From Pseudoxanthomonas sp. JBR18 (GTDB lineage: Bacteria; Pseudomonadota; Gammaproteobacteria; Xanthomonadales; Xanthomonadaceae): a DNA stretch of 64,000 nucleotides. Every line of letters starts with the position of its first letter. Position 1 is the stretch's first letter. Of this stretch, positions 30,023 through 38,815 are shown piece by piece. The position numbers were made by a program, and so were the translations under genes. Below the pieces are notes generated by a model that did no database searches, had not been told where the DNA came from, and saw only the letters and a list, made by a program, of their open reading frames with translations. Location: assembly GCF_028198165.1 (NCBI RefSeq), contig NZ_CP116339.1, forward strand, positions 3,231,001 to 3,295,000, written 5' to 3'.

Positions 30023-30973
30023 ATGAGCGCCATTCCCACCCTCGATATCGCCCGTTTCATCACGCCGACCAGCGCCGCCGACCGGGCCGCGTTCGTGGCC
30101 GAGTTGGGGGCCGCCTATCGCGAGTGGGGCTTTGCTGGCATCCGCAATCACGGCATTGCGCAGGCCGATATCGATGCGGCCTATGAGGTGTTCAAGAATT
30201 TCTTCGCGCTGCCGGACGAGGCCAAGCTGAAGTACCGCGTGCCCGGCATCGGCGGCGCGCGCGGCTATACCGCCTTTGGCGTGGAGACGGCCAAGGATTC
30301 CAAGCATTTCGACCTCAAGGAGTTCTGGCACGTCGGCCGCGAGATCCCCGCCGACTCGCAGTACGCCGACTTCATGCCGCCCAACCTGTGGCCGGACGAA
30401 GTGCCTAACTTCCGCGAGCATGCCTACGGCCTGTACCAGAAGCTCGATGCCCTGGGCAGCCAGGTGCTGGCCGCGCTGGCCCTGCATATCGGTTTGCCGG
30501 AGGACTACTTCGTCGACAAGACCAACTCGGGTAATTCGATCCTGCGGCCGATCCACTATCCGCCGATCACCAGCGAGGACATCCCCAACGTGCGCGCCGG
30601 TGCGCACGAGGACATCAACCTGATCACGCTGCTGGTCGGGGCCAGCGCCGCGGGCCTGGAAGTGAAGTCCAAGCAGGGCCAGTGGGTGCCGTTCACCAGC
30701 GATGCGGACACCATCGTGGTCAACATCGGCGACATGCTGCAGCGCCTGACCAACCACGTGTATCCCTCGACCACGCACCGGGTGACCAATCCGCCGGGCG
30801 AGGAAGCGCGCAAGCCGCGTTACTCGGTGCCGTTCTTCCTGCACCCCAATCCGGATTTCCTGATCGACGTGCTGCCCTCGACGATCACCCCGGACAATCC
30901 CAAGCGCTATGCCGAGCCGATCACCGCCCAGGGCTACCTGGAAGAGCGCCTGCGCGAGATCAAACTGAAGTAA
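30023..30973 (+). CDS. 2-oxoglutarate/Fe(II)-dependent dioxygenase, isopenicillin N synthase-like
   Basis: A 316-residue non-heme iron oxygenase of the isopenicillin N synthase/plant 2-ODD type. The iron ligands are His195 and Asp197 in AHEDINLITLL and His252 in STTHRV; the 2-oxoglutarate-binding RxS pair is Arg266/Ser268 in RYSVPFF. The N-terminal DIOX_N region has WGFAGIRNHGI near 34-44. Related bacterial genes are annotated as generic oxygenases; no biosynthetic cluster surrounds this one, so the substrate is unknown. It is 132 bases after glmM and convergent with the SDR gene. Confidence 0.85.
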   Translation: MSAIPTLDIARFITPTSAADRAAFVAELGAAYREWGFAGIRNHGIAQADIDAAYEVFKNFFALPDEAKLKYRVPGIGGARGYTAFGVETAKDSKHFDLKEFWHVGREIPADSQYADFMPPNLWPDEVPNFREHAYGLYQKLDALGSQVLAALALHIGLPEDYFVDKTNSGNSILRPIHYPPITSEDIPNVRAGAHEDINLITLLVGASAAGLEVKSKQGQWVPFTSDADTIVVNIGDMLQRLTNHVYPSTTHRVTNPPGEEARKPRYSVPFFLHPNPDFLIDVLPSTITPDNPKRYAEPITAQGYLEERLREIKLK

Positions 30974-30991
30974 GCGGCATCGCGCGCAGGC

Positions 30992-31798
30992 TCATGCCTG
31001 CGCGCGCACCTTGCGGGAGCTGCGTGCCATCAGTTTCAACAGCAAGGCCTGCGGCAGGTGGCGCACCACCCGGTACAGCCAGCGGTAGCGCCAGCCCGGG
31101 ATGACCAGCACCTGGCCGCGCTCGACGCCGTCGATGCCGGCACGCACGACCTCCTCGGCGGTCAACCAGATCCAGCCGGGCATGCGCGACATCTGCTCGC
31201 GGGTGCCGGTGACATCGTGGAACTCCGACCAGGTGAAGCCCGGACACAGGGCGCAGACGTGCAGGCCGCGGTCGGCGTATTCCAGCGCCAGCGATTCGCT
31301 CATCGCCACCAGCCAGGCCTTGGCGGGGGCGTAGAGGGTCTGCCCGTCCGCACCCGGCACCAAGGCCGCGAACGAGGCCACGTTGATAACGTGTCCAGCA
31401 CCGCTGTCCAGCAGGTCCGGCAGCACCCGCCAGGTCAGCTCGCACAGCGAGGTCACCATCAGCTGCACGAAGCGTGCATGGGTGGCCCAGTCGCGGGTGA
31501 GGTAGCGTCCCGGCACGCCGTAGCCGGCGTTGTTCACCAGGATGCGCACTGACAGCCCGCGGCGCTGGATTTCCGCGTGGAGGCGGGCGGGTGCGGCCGG
31601 GTCCTCCAGATTCTCGGCAATGACCTGGACGTCCACCTGCGCGCCCAGTTCTGCGGCCAGCGCCTGGAGCCGGTCGAGCCGGCGTGCGGTGAGGATCAGC
31701 GGGACGCCGGCGGCAGCGTACTGACGGGCGAACTCGGCCCCGATCCCGCTGGATGCACCAGTGATCAGGGCGTAGCCCCTGGCGGATCGGGATGGCAT
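30992..31798 (-). CDS. short-chain dehydrogenase/reductase (DltE-like)
   Basis: A 268-residue NAD(P)-dependent oxidoreductase of the classical SDR family. It shows the cofactor loop TGASSGIGAEFARQYAAAG near residues 12-30, NNAG near 90, the catalytic serine in INVASFAA, and the catalytic YxxxK as YAPAKAW. A basic C-tail ends the protein. ATG 31798 is chosen because it puts the Rossmann fold about ten residues in; starts further upstream add a Pro/Ala-rich segment unlike the family. Convergent with the oxygenase, 18 bases apart. Substrate unknown. Confidence 0.87.
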   Translation of the reverse strand: MPSRSARGYALITGASSGIGAEFARQYAAAGVPLILTARRLDRLQALAAELGAQVDVQVIAENLEDPAAPARLHAEIQRRGLSVRILVNNAGYGVPGRYLTRDWATHARFVQLMVTSLCELTWRVLPDLLDSGAGHVINVASFAALVPGADGQTLYAPAKAWLVAMSESLALEYADRGLHVCALCPGFTWSEFHDVTGTREQMSRMPGWIWLTAEEVVRAGIDGVERGQVLVIPGWRYRWLYRVVRHLPQALLLKLMARSSRKVRAQA

Positions 31799-32191
31799 CG
31801 TGACGGTCTCGGCGGGAGCGGGTAACCAGTGTGCCTGAGCCCGTCCGCTTCCCGCAGGCGCCATGAAGACCGCAGCCACGGCGGTGTGTGCCGCGGGCGT
31901 GCGCTCGTCGATGTGCCTGATTGGTGGGGAATTTCCGCGAGGTCACCGTGCTGGTTGCCGGCCGTGCGGTGCCGCTGTCCCCCAGCAGTCATCCGGGAGC
32001 GGGGCGGTCGCCACTCGCGCGCCGCCGATGCCGCAGACGCTGGCGCGAAATCCGCACATGACCCGGACGCACGAACAGAGGTGCCTCCGCTTGCTGGCGG
32101 TCTGACCGGCGACTCGCGCAGCGGGGCATCCTCGCAGGGCCGCGACAGGGCGCACGGTATTCTGTCGTGCCCGAATCAGACAGGAGCTCCC
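31799..32191. other. 393-base gap between the SDR gene and tpiA
   Basis: The divergent gap holds the SDR and tpiA upstream regions. The one notable site is CAGGAG at 32181-32186, the tpiA ribosome-binding site. An 80-codon frame at 31863-32105 has an odd Cys/Arg/Pro composition and no ribosome-binding site and is not believed to be a gene. No repeat or clear promoter was found. Confidence 0.5.
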
Positions 32192-32944
32192 ATGCGCCGC
32201 AAGATCGTCGCTGGAAACTGGAAACTGCACGGCAGCCGCGGCTTCGCCACCCAATTGGTGGGCGAGGTGGTCCAGGCCCTTCCGCTTGAGGGCGTGGACG
32301 TGGTCGTCATGCCACCCCTGCCGTACCTGGGCGATCTGATCGAGGACTTCGAGGGCAAGGCGATCAGTTTCGGCGCTCAGGATGTCAGCCCCAACGAGAA
32401 GGGGGCCTACACCGGCGAGGTGTCCGCCTCGATGCTGGTGGATGTCGGGGCGCGCTACGGCCTGGTTGGCCATTCCGAGCGTCGCCAGTACCATCATGAG
32501 AGCAGCGAGCTGGTCGCCCGCAAGTTCCTGGCCGCCCGCAACGCTGGCCTGATGCCGGTGCTGTGTGTGGGCGAATCCCTGGAGCAGCGCGAAGCAGGGC
32601 AGACCGAAGCGGTGATCGCGTCCCAGCTCGAGCCGGTCCTGGCGCTGGTGGGCGTGGGCGGGTTCGATGGTGCCGTGGTGGCCTACGAGCCGGTCTGGGC
32701 CATCGGCACCGGGCGCACGGCGTCGCCGCAGCAGGCGCAGGAGGTGCACGCGTTCATCCGTGGCATTGTGGCCAAGCACGATGCTAGAATCGCCGATTCG
32801 CTGCCCCTGCTGTACGGCGGCAGCGTCAAGCCCGACAACGCTGCGGAACTGTTTGCCCAGTCCGATGTCGATGGAGGGCTGGTCGGAGGCGCCTCGCTGG
32901 TGGCCGACGACTTTCTGGCCATCGCCCGTGCGGCGGCCAGGTGA
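32192..32944 (+). CDS. tpiA: triosephosphate isomerase
   Basis: Interconverts dihydroxyacetone phosphate and glyceraldehyde-3-phosphate. The 250-residue TIM barrel opens with KIVAGNWKLHGS; the catalytic His94 is in VGHSERRQ, the catalytic Glu166 in VAYEPVWAIGTG, and LLYGGSVKPDN closes the phosphate site. Start at ATG 32192 is set by CAGGAG five bases upstream; a long upstream reading through the gap is rejected. secG follows after 61 bases, as in most proteobacteria. Confidence 0.97.
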   Translation: MRRKIVAGNWKLHGSRGFATQLVGEVVQALPLEGVDVVVMPPLPYLGDLIEDFEGKAISFGAQDVSPNEKGAYTGEVSASMLVDVGARYGLVGHSERRQYHHESSELVARKFLAARNAGLMPVLCVGESLEQREAGQTEAVIASQLEPVLALVGVGGFDGAVVAYEPVWAIGTGRTASPQQAQEVHAFIRGIVAKHDARIADSLPLLYGGSVKPDNAAELFAQSDVDGGLVGGASLVADDFLAIARAAAR

Positions 32945-33005
32945 CCAGATGACTTTGCGGCCTCGTCGACCTTGTCGGCGGGGTCTTTGACGAGATGCCA
33001 GATCC

Positions 33006-33455
33006 ATGTCGATGTTGATGCTGATCCTGAATGTGGTCTACGTGCTGGTGGCGGTTGCCATCATCGGCCTGGTGCTGATGCAGCGCGGGACCGGTGCCCA
33101 GGCGGGCTCTGGCTTTGGCGCGGGTGCGTCGGGGACGGTGTTCGGTTCGCGTGGTGCTTCCAACTTCCTGTCCAAGAGCACCAAGTGGCTGGCCGTGGCC
33201 TTCTTCGCCATCAGCCTGTTCATGGCATGGAGCGCCTCGCGCACCTCGCACACCACCTCTGTTGAGCAGGATCTTGGCCTGATGTCCGAGCAGCCTGCCA
33301 CGGCCGCGCCGGCGGCCCCGGGCGAAGTGGCGCCGTCGGCCAGCACGCCTCCGGCCACCCAGGCTCCGGCCGCCTCCGCCCCGGCGACATCGGCTCCGGC
33401 CGAGTCGACGCCTGCCACCGGTTCGCCGGAACAGGCTCCCACTCAGGGCCAGTGA
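33006..33455 (+). CDS. secG: preprotein translocase subunit SecG
   Basis: Small membrane subunit of the SecYEG export channel. The 149-residue protein has two helices (about 5-23 and 58-78) around the conserved GLVLMQRGTGAQAGSGFG loop. It is longer than the usual 75-110 residues because of a Pro/Ala/Ser-rich C-terminal tail of about 50 residues, low in complexity. tpiA lies upstream and tRNA-Leu 48 bases downstream. Confidence 0.94.
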   Translation: MSMLMLILNVVYVLVAVAIIGLVLMQRGTGAQAGSGFGAGASGTVFGSRGASNFLSKSTKWLAVAFFAISLFMAWSASRTSHTTSVEQDLGLMSEQPATAAPAAPGEVAPSASTPPATQAPAASAPATSAPAESTPATGSPEQAPTQGQ

Positions 33456-33503
33456 CACGTACAATGCCGCCCCGGCCAAACGCCGGTACGGTGTAGCAGC
33501 TTT

Positions 33504-33588
33504 GCCCAGGTGGCGGAATTGGTAGACGCACTACCTTGAGGTGGTAGCGACGAGAGTCGTAGGGGTTCGAGTCCCCTCTTGGGCACCA
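33504..33588 (+). tRNA. tRNA-Leu(GAG)
   Basis: An 85-base class II tRNA with encoded CCA. The acceptor GCCCAGG pairs with CTTGGGC at the 3' end; the anticodon arm is CTACC-TTGAGGT-GGTAG with anticodon GAG at 33538-33540; the extra arm (CGACGAGAGTCG) is long as in leucine tRNAs; the T-loop is GTTCGAGTC. It sits between secG and the nuo operon. Confidence 0.97.
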
Positions 33589-33610
33589 TATCCAGATGCA
33601 GGATCACGCT

Positions 33611-33630
33611 AGGGCCCTCCGGGGCCCTTT
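33611..33630 (+). terminator. intrinsic terminator after tRNA-Leu
   Basis: AGGGCCC and GGGCCCT form a perfect 7-bp stem with loop TCCG, followed by a short T-run. It ends the tRNA-Leu transcript 23 bases after the CCA. Confidence 0.7.
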
Positions 33631-33709
33631 CGCGTATGAAGGCGATTGCGCAATGAGGCGCCGTGCCGTGGATCAGGCCGTCATGGACTGACGGAATCCT
33701 CATAAATCG

Positions 33710-33739
33710 TTTACTCAACAGTTCAGTGACCGCTACAAT
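33710..33739 (+). promoter_or_regulatory. candidate sigma-70 promoter of the nuo operon
   Basis: TTTACT (33710-33715) and TACAAT (33734-33739) with an 18-base spacer lie in the only AT-rich part of the gap. Transcription would start about 220 bases before nuoA. Confidence 0.42.
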
Positions 33740-33964
33740 TGACGGGTTCGCAGCAGCGTCCGGTACGACACCGGAAGGGCGCGTTGCGAAGCGCCCGGCT
33801 TGGCCGGACCGGAGGACGGAGGACGCAAGGTCGTGTCCTTCTGGCGCCAGGCTCCTGCCAACACAGGGCCGCAAGCCCGGACCCGAATGCGACCGTCGCA
33901 TGTTTCTGCCGCGCTGCAGCAGTAGACTTGCGGTGGCTGCCGGAACCCAAAGAGAGAACTGCGA

Positions 33965-34321
33965 GTGCTGGCCAACTATCTGCCGAACCTGCTTTTCCTG
34001 ATCGTCGCCACCGGTATCGGCATTGCGCTGATGATCATCGGTCGCCTCATCGGCCCGCGGCGTCCTGACGCCGAAAAGCTCTCCCCCTACGAGTGCGGTT
34101 TCGAAGCATTCGAGGACGCGCGCATGAAGTTCGATGTGCGCTACTACCTGATCGCCATCCAGTTCATCGTCTTCGACCTGGAAATCATCTTCATCGTGCC
34201 GTGGACCCAGGTGTTCATGGACATCGGTGCGCGCTCCCTGGTCACCATGGGCCTGTTCGTGGGCATGCTGTTCCTGGGCTTCATTTACGTCTGGAAGAAG
34301 GGAGCGCTCGAATGGGAGTGA
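33965..34321 (+). CDS. nuoA: NADH-quinone oxidoreductase subunit A
   Basis: Small membrane subunit of respiratory complex I (NDH-1). The 118-residue protein has three helices (about 5-25, 60-82, 88-108) and the conserved [25 protein letters not shown] loop region around residues 39-63. GTG start. First of fourteen nuo genes in the standard A-N order; its end overlaps nuoB by ten bases. Confidence 0.96.
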   Translation: MLANYLPNLLFLIVATGIGIALMIIGRLIGPRRPDAEKLSPYECGFEAFEDARMKFDVRYYLIAIQFIVFDLEIIFIVPWTQVFMDIGARSLVTMGLFVGMLFLGFIYVWKKGALEWE

Positions 34322-34866
34322 TCCAAACCCTCGACAAGCTGATGACCAACCCGATCCCGGAAGGGCGGGTGGACGACATCTTGCGTCCCGAAGGGGAAAA
34401 CCCGCTGCTGGAGAAGGGCTACGTCACCACCAGCGTCGATGCGCTGATGAACTGGGCCCGCACCGGTTCGATGTGGCCGATGACCTTCGGCCTGGCCTGC
34501 TGCGCGGTCGAGATGATGCATGCCGGCGCCGCGCGCCTGGACCTGGATCGCTACGGCGTCGTCTTCCGTCCCAGTCCGCGCCAGTCCGACGTGATGATCG
34601 TGGCCGGCACCCTGGTCAACAAGATGGCCCCGGCGCTGCGCAAGGTCTACGACCAGATGCCCGAGCCCAAGTGGGTCATCTCGATGGGCAGCTGCGCCAA
34701 CGGCGGTGGCTACTACCACTATTCCTACTCGGTGGTGCGCGGCTGTGACCGCATCGTGCCGGTCGACGTCTACGTGCCGGGCTGTCCGCCGACGGCCGAG
34801 GCGCTGGTCTACGGCATCCTGCAGCTGCAGAAGAAGATCTGGCGTACCCAGACCATCGCCCGCTGA
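34312..34866 (+). CDS. nuoB: NADH-quinone oxidoreductase subunit B
   Basis: Carries the terminal iron-sulfur cluster N2 that passes electrons to quinone. The 184-residue protein has the four ligands Cys63 and Cys64 (LACCAVEMM), Cys128 (GSCAN) and Cys158 (PGCPP). ATG 34312 inside the end of nuoA is used; a longer reading upstream is out of the family range. Confidence 0.97.
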   Translation: MGVIQTLDKLMTNPIPEGRVDDILRPEGENPLLEKGYVTTSVDALMNWARTGSMWPMTFGLACCAVEMMHAGAARLDLDRYGVVFRPSPRQSDVMIVAGTLVNKMAPALRKVYDQMPEPKWVISMGSCANGGGYYHYSYSVVRGCDRIVPVDVYVPGCPPTAEALVYGILQLQKKIWRTQTIAR

Positions 34867-34895
34867 TCCACTCATCAAGAGCACGCAAAGCCCCC

Positions 34896-35642
34896 ATGGC
34901 AGAGCAAGCCGATTACATCGACGAGTTGCGCACGCGTTTCACCGACGCGGCCGTGACCGTATCGCCCTCGGGCGAGACCACCATCGAAGTGCCGCACGCA
35001 CAGTGGCATGACCTGTGCCTGGCGTTGCGCGACAGCTTTGGCTTCGAACAGCTGACCGACCTGTGCGGCGTGGACTATCTGGGTTTCGGCAGTGACGAGT
35101 GGGATACCTCGGACGTGTCGTCCCAGGGCTTCTCACGCGGCGTGGAAGGCAAGGCCGTGGGTCGCTTCGCCTGGGGCGAGATGCCCACGGGGGAGGGCGC
35201 GGACCATGCCACCGGCCTGCCGATGCCGACCAATCGCTTCGCGGCGGTCGCCCACCTGATCTCCTACCAGCACAACCGGCGCGTGCGCGTCCGCTGCTAC
35301 GCCCCCAACGATGACGTTCCGGTGGTGTCCTCGGTCACCGACATCTGGCCGGGCGCCAATTGGTTCGAGCGCGAGGCCTTCGATTTGTTCGGTATCGTGT
35401 TCGCCGGGCATCCGGATCTGCGCCGCATCCTGACCGACTACGGCTTTGTCGGGCACCCGTTCCGCAAGGACTTCCCGCTGATCGGCAACGTCGAAGTGCG
35501 CTACGACGAGGAGCGCAAGCGCGTGGTGTATGAGCCGGTCACCTCGGTCGAGCCGCGCGTCGGCGTGCCACGTGTGATCCGCGAGGACGCGCGCTACCAG
35601 ACCGCCGCCGGCGAGACCGCGGCGCGGGAGAGCAGCAAGTGA
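34896..35642 (+). CDS. nuoC: NADH-quinone oxidoreductase subunit C
   Basis: Peripheral-arm subunit at the quinone end of complex I, here a separate gene (not fused to nuoD as in E. coli). The 248-residue protein has the 30-kDa subunit signature, with [27 protein letters not shown] in its centre (from about residue 155), and ends with the KDFPL and [12 protein letters not shown] pieces that face NuoD. An extra segment (about residues 66-105) lengthens it relative to the minimal family. Overlaps nuoD by four bases (GTGA). Confidence 0.95.
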   Translation: MAEQADYIDELRTRFTDAAVTVSPSGETTIEVPHAQWHDLCLALRDSFGFEQLTDLCGVDYLGFGSDEWDTSDVSSQGFSRGVEGKAVGRFAWGEMPTGEGADHATGLPMPTNRFAAVAHLISYQHNRRVRVRCYAPNDDVPVVSSVTDIWPGANWFEREAFDLFGIVFAGHPDLRRILTDYGFVGHPFRKDFPLIGNVEVRYDEERKRVVYEPVTSVEPRVGVPRVIREDARYQTAAGETAARESSK

Positions 35643-36949
35643 ACGCACACATCAAGCCATCCCACGTGGGCGCGGCCGGCGAGCCGGGCCAGGACAAGCA
35701 GGAAATCCGCAACTACACGATGAACTTCGGACCGCAGCATCCTGCGGCCCACGGCGTGTTGCGTTTGATCCTGGAAATGGATGGCGAGACCATCGTCCGC
35801 GCCGATCCCCACATCGGCCTGCTGCATCGGGGCACCGAGAAGCTGGCCGAATCCAAGCCCTTCAACCAGTCGATCGGCTACATGGATCGCCTGGACTACG
35901 TCTCGATGATGTGCAACGAGCACGCCTACGTGCGCGCCATCGAGACCCTGATGGGGATCCAGGCCCCCGAACGCGCGCAGTACATCCGCACGATGTTCGA
36001 CGAGATCACCCGCATCCTGAACCACCTGATGTGGCTGGGCTCCAATGCGCTGGACCTGGGCGCGATGGCGGTGATGCTGTACTGCTTCCGCGAGCGCGAA
36101 GAGCTGATGGACTGCTATGAAGCGGTCTCCGGTGCGCGCATGCATGCCACCTACTATCGGCCGGGCGGCGTCTACCGCGACCTGCCGGGGCAGATGCCCA
36201 AGTACAAGGAGTCGCCCTGGCACAAGGGTGCGGCGCTCAAGCACCTCAATGCCGCGCGCGAGGGTTCGCTGCTGGACTTCCTCGAGGAGTTCACCCGTAC
36301 TTTCCCCTCGCGCGTGGACGAATACGAGACCCTGCTGACCGACAACCGCATTTGGAAGCAGCGCACCGTCGGCATCGGCGTGGTCACGCCCGAACAGGCG
36401 CGCGCCTGGGGCATGACCGGCGTGATGCTGCGCGGTTCGGAGATCGAGTGGGACCTGCGCAAGAAGCAGCCCTACGCCAAGTACGACGCGGTCGATTTCG
36501 ACATCCCGGTCGGCGTCAACGGCGACTGCTACGACCGCTATCTGGTCCGCGTGGCCGAGATGCGCGAGTCCAACCGCATCATCGCCCAGTGCGTGAAGTG
36601 GCTGAAGGCCAATCCGGGTCCGGTGATGGTCGAGAACTTCAAGGTCGCCCCGCCCAAGCGCGAGGCGATGAAGGACGACATGGAAGCGCTGATCCACCAC
36701 TTCAAGCTGTTCTCCGAAGGCTATTGCGTGCCGGCCGGCGAGACCTACAGCGCGGTGGAGGCGCCCAAGGGCGAATTCGGCTGCTACCTGTTGTCCGACG
36801 GTGCCAACAAGCCCTTCCGCGTGCACCTGCGCGCGCCGGGCTTCGTGCACCTTTCTTCGATGGACGCGATCGTGGTTGGGCACATGCTGCCGGACGTGGT
36901 TGCGATGATCGGCACTTATGATCTTGTCTTTGGTGAGGTGGACCGATGA
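35639..36949 (+). CDS. nuoD: NADH-quinone oxidoreductase subunit D
   Basis: 49-kDa subunit that forms the quinone-binding site with NuoB. The 436-residue protein begins (GTG) with a short extra N-terminus, then [15 protein letters not shown] near residue 29, with the quinone-site histidine in QHPAAHG. The [14 protein letters not shown] and [16 protein letters not shown] pieces near the C-terminus are also family hallmarks. Overlaps nuoC and nuoE by four bases on either side. Confidence 0.97.
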   Translation: MNAHIKPSHVGAAGEPGQDKQEIRNYTMNFGPQHPAAHGVLRLILEMDGETIVRADPHIGLLHRGTEKLAESKPFNQSIGYMDRLDYVSMMCNEHAYVRAIETLMGIQAPERAQYIRTMFDEITRILNHLMWLGSNALDLGAMAVMLYCFREREELMDCYEAVSGARMHATYYRPGGVYRDLPGQMPKYKESPWHKGAALKHLNAAREGSLLDFLEEFTRTFPSRVDEYETLLTDNRIWKQRTVGIGVVTPEQARAWGMTGVMLRGSEIEWDLRKKQPYAKYDAVDFDIPVGVNGDCYDRYLVRVAEMRESNRIIAQCVKWLKANPGPVMVENFKVAPPKREAMKDDMEALIHHFKLFSEGYCVPAGETYSAVEAPKGEFGCYLLSDGANKPFRVHLRAPGFVHLSSMDAIVVGHMLPDVVAMIGTYDLVFGEVDR

Positions 36950-37473
36950 GGGCCACGGGTAATTTCGAGAACGCGCGCCATGTCGACCCGCAGGTCGTCC
37001 TGAGCGAGAAGACGCGCGCCCACATCGATCATTGGCTGACCAAGTTTCCGCCGGATCGCAAGCGCTCGGCCGTGCTGCAGGGCCTGCATGCAGCGCAGGA
37101 GCAGAACGGGGGCTGGCTGACCGACGAATTGATCGCCGGCGTGGCCAAGTACCTGGAGCTGCCGCCGGTGTGGGCCTATGAGGTGGCCAGCTTCTATTCG
37201 ATGTTCGAGCTGGAGAAGGTCGGCCGCCACAACGTCGCCTTCTGCACCAACATCAGCTGCTGGCTCAACGGTGGTGAGGAACTGGCGCAGCATGCCGAGC
37301 GCAAGCTCGGCTGCAAGCGCGGGCAGTCCACCGCCGACGGCCGCATCTTCCTCAAGCGCGAGGAAGAATGCCTGGCCGCGTGTTCGGCGGCACCGATGAT
37401 GGTGATCAACGGCCACTACCACGAGCACCTCACGCCCGAAAAGGTCGATGAGTTGCTGGACGGCCTGGAGTAA
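36946..37473 (+). CDS. nuoE: NADH-quinone oxidoreductase subunit E
   Basis: 24-kDa subunit of the NADH dehydrogenase module, carrying a [2Fe-2S] cluster (N1a). The 175-residue thioredoxin-like protein shows the ligand pattern FCTNISCW and [10 protein letters not shown]. Overlaps nuoD by ATGA; nuoF starts four bases after its stop. Confidence 0.96.
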   Translation: MRATGNFENARHVDPQVVLSEKTRAHIDHWLTKFPPDRKRSAVLQGLHAAQEQNGGWLTDELIAGVAKYLELPPVWAYEVASFYSMFELEKVGRHNVAFCTNISCWLNGGEELAQHAERKLGCKRGQSTADGRIFLKREEECLAACSAAPMMVINGHYHEHLTPEKVDELLDGLE

Positions 37474-37477
37474 GCGC

Positions 37478-38815
37478 ATGGCACATTCCCACCACGCCCC
37501 CACCGGCCCGGTCGGTCCCGCACCGCAGCCGCACCAGGTGGTCTATACCACGCTGCATTACGACACCCCGTGGTCGTACGAGAGCTACCTCAAGACCGGT
37601 GGTTACGCCGCGCTGCGCAAGATCCTCGAAGAGAAGATCAGCCCGGCCGACGTGATCGAGATGGTCAAGGCCTCCAACCTGCGCGGCCGTGGCGGCGCCG
37701 GGTTCCCGACCGGCCTGAAGTGGTCCTTCATGCCCAAGGGCGACATGCAGAAGTACATCCTGTGCAACTCGGACGAGTCCGAGCCGGGTACCTGCAAGGA
37801 TCGCGACATCCTGCGCTACAACCCGCATTCGGTGGTGGAGGGCATGGCCATCGCCTGCTATGCCACCGGTTCGACCGTGGGCTACAACTACCTGCGCGGC
37901 GAGTTCCACCACGAGCCCTTCGAGCATTTCGAGCAGGCCCTGGCCGATGCGTACGAACACGGCTGGCTGGGCAAGGACATCCTCGGCAGCGGCGTGAACA
38001 TCGACATCTACGGTGCGCTGGGTGCCGGTGCCTACATCTGCGGGGAAGAGACCGCGCTGATGGAGTCGCTGGAAGGCAAGAAAGGCCAGCCACGCTACAA
38101 GCCACCGTTCCCGGCCAATTTCGGCCTGTACGGCAAGCCCTCGACGATCAACAACACCGAGACGTATGCCTCGGTGCCGGCGATCATCCGCAACGGCCCG
38201 GAATGGTTCCTGGGCCTGTCCAAGACCAAGAACGGCGGCCCGAAGATCTTCTCGGTGTCCGGTTGCGTGGCCAAGGGCGGCAATTTCGAGGTGCCGCTGG
38301 GCACCACGTTTGACGAACTGCTGGAAATGGCCGGCGGTCTCAAGCCGGGCCGCACGCTCAAGGGCGCCGTCCCCGGCGGCGTCTCGATGCCGGTGCTCAA
38401 GGCCGAGGAGCTCAAGGGCCTGCAGATGGACTACGACACCCTGCGCGCGCTGGGCACCGGCCTGGGCTCGGGCGCCATCGTGGTGCTGGACGACAGCGTG
38501 TGCTGCGTGAAGTTCGCCTGCCGCATCAGCCAGTTCTTCCACAAGGAATCCTGCGGTCAGTGCACGCCCTGCCGCGAGGGCACCGGCTGGATGCACCGCG
38601 TGCTGGAGCGCATCGTGGCCGGCAAGGGCACGATGGAGGACCTGCACCAGCTCAAGGCCGTGGCCGGCCAGATCGAAGGCCACACCATCTGCGCGTTCGG
38701 CGAGGCGGCGGCGTGGCCCATCCAGGGCTTCCTGCGCCAGTTCTGGGACGAGTTCGAGTACTACATCGTCAACGGTCATTCGATGGTTGACGGCCAGCTG
38801 GAGGCGGCCGCATGA
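37478..38815 (+). CDS. nuoF: NADH-quinone oxidoreductase subunit F
   Basis: 51-kDa subunit: binds NADH and FMN and holds cluster N3. The 445-residue protein has the NADH/FMN loop [16 protein letters not shown] near 70-85, the FMN-binding [19 protein letters not shown] near 182-200, and cluster ligands in [14 protein letters not shown] with a distant Cys in [12 protein letters not shown] 37478 follows the nuoE stop; an earlier in-frame start at 37448 lies inside nuoE. Overlaps nuoG by four bases. Confidence 0.97.
   Translation: MAHSHHAPTGPVGPAPQPHQVVYTTLHYDTPWSYESYLKTGGYAALRKILEEKISPADVIEMVKASNLRGRGGAGFPTGLKWSFMPKGDMQKYILCNSDESEPGTCKDRDILRYNPHSVVEGMAIACYATGSTVGYNYLRGEFHHEPFEHFEQALADAYEHGWLGKDILGSGVNIDIYGALGAGAYICGEETALMESLEGKKGQPRYKPPFPANFGLYGKPSTINNTETYASVPAIIRNGPEWFLGLSKTKNGGPKIFSVSGCVAKGGNFEVPLGTTFDELLEMAGGLKPGRTLKGAVPGGVSMPVLKAEELKGLQMDYDTLRALGTGLGSGAIVVLDDSVCCVKFACRISQFFHKESCGQCTPCREGTGWMHRVLERIVAGKGTMEDLHQLKAVAGQIEGHTICAFGEAAAWPIQGFLRQFWDEFEYYIVNGHSMVDGQLEAAA

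Larger units (their letters stand above)
33589..33964 (+). other. 376-base gap between tRNA-Leu and nuoA
   Basis: Contains a terminator for the tRNA (33611-33630), a candidate nuo promoter (33710-33739) and then about 225 bases that would be the untranslated leader of the nuo mRNA. The leader is GC-rich with several short stems, but I see no known riboswitch. Open frames here are shadows. Confidence 0.5.

Noticed and set aside
31863..32105. 80-codon plus-strand frame between the SDR gene and tpiA
   Set aside because: No ribosome-binding site, unusual Cys/Arg/Pro composition, and no family resemblance.
33443..33901. Minus-strand frame of 152 codons across tRNA-Leu, with PKRGLEPLRLSS and QGSASTNSATWA
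   Set aside because: These peptide strings are the well-known antisense translation of leucine tRNA genes and are a frequent false annotation.
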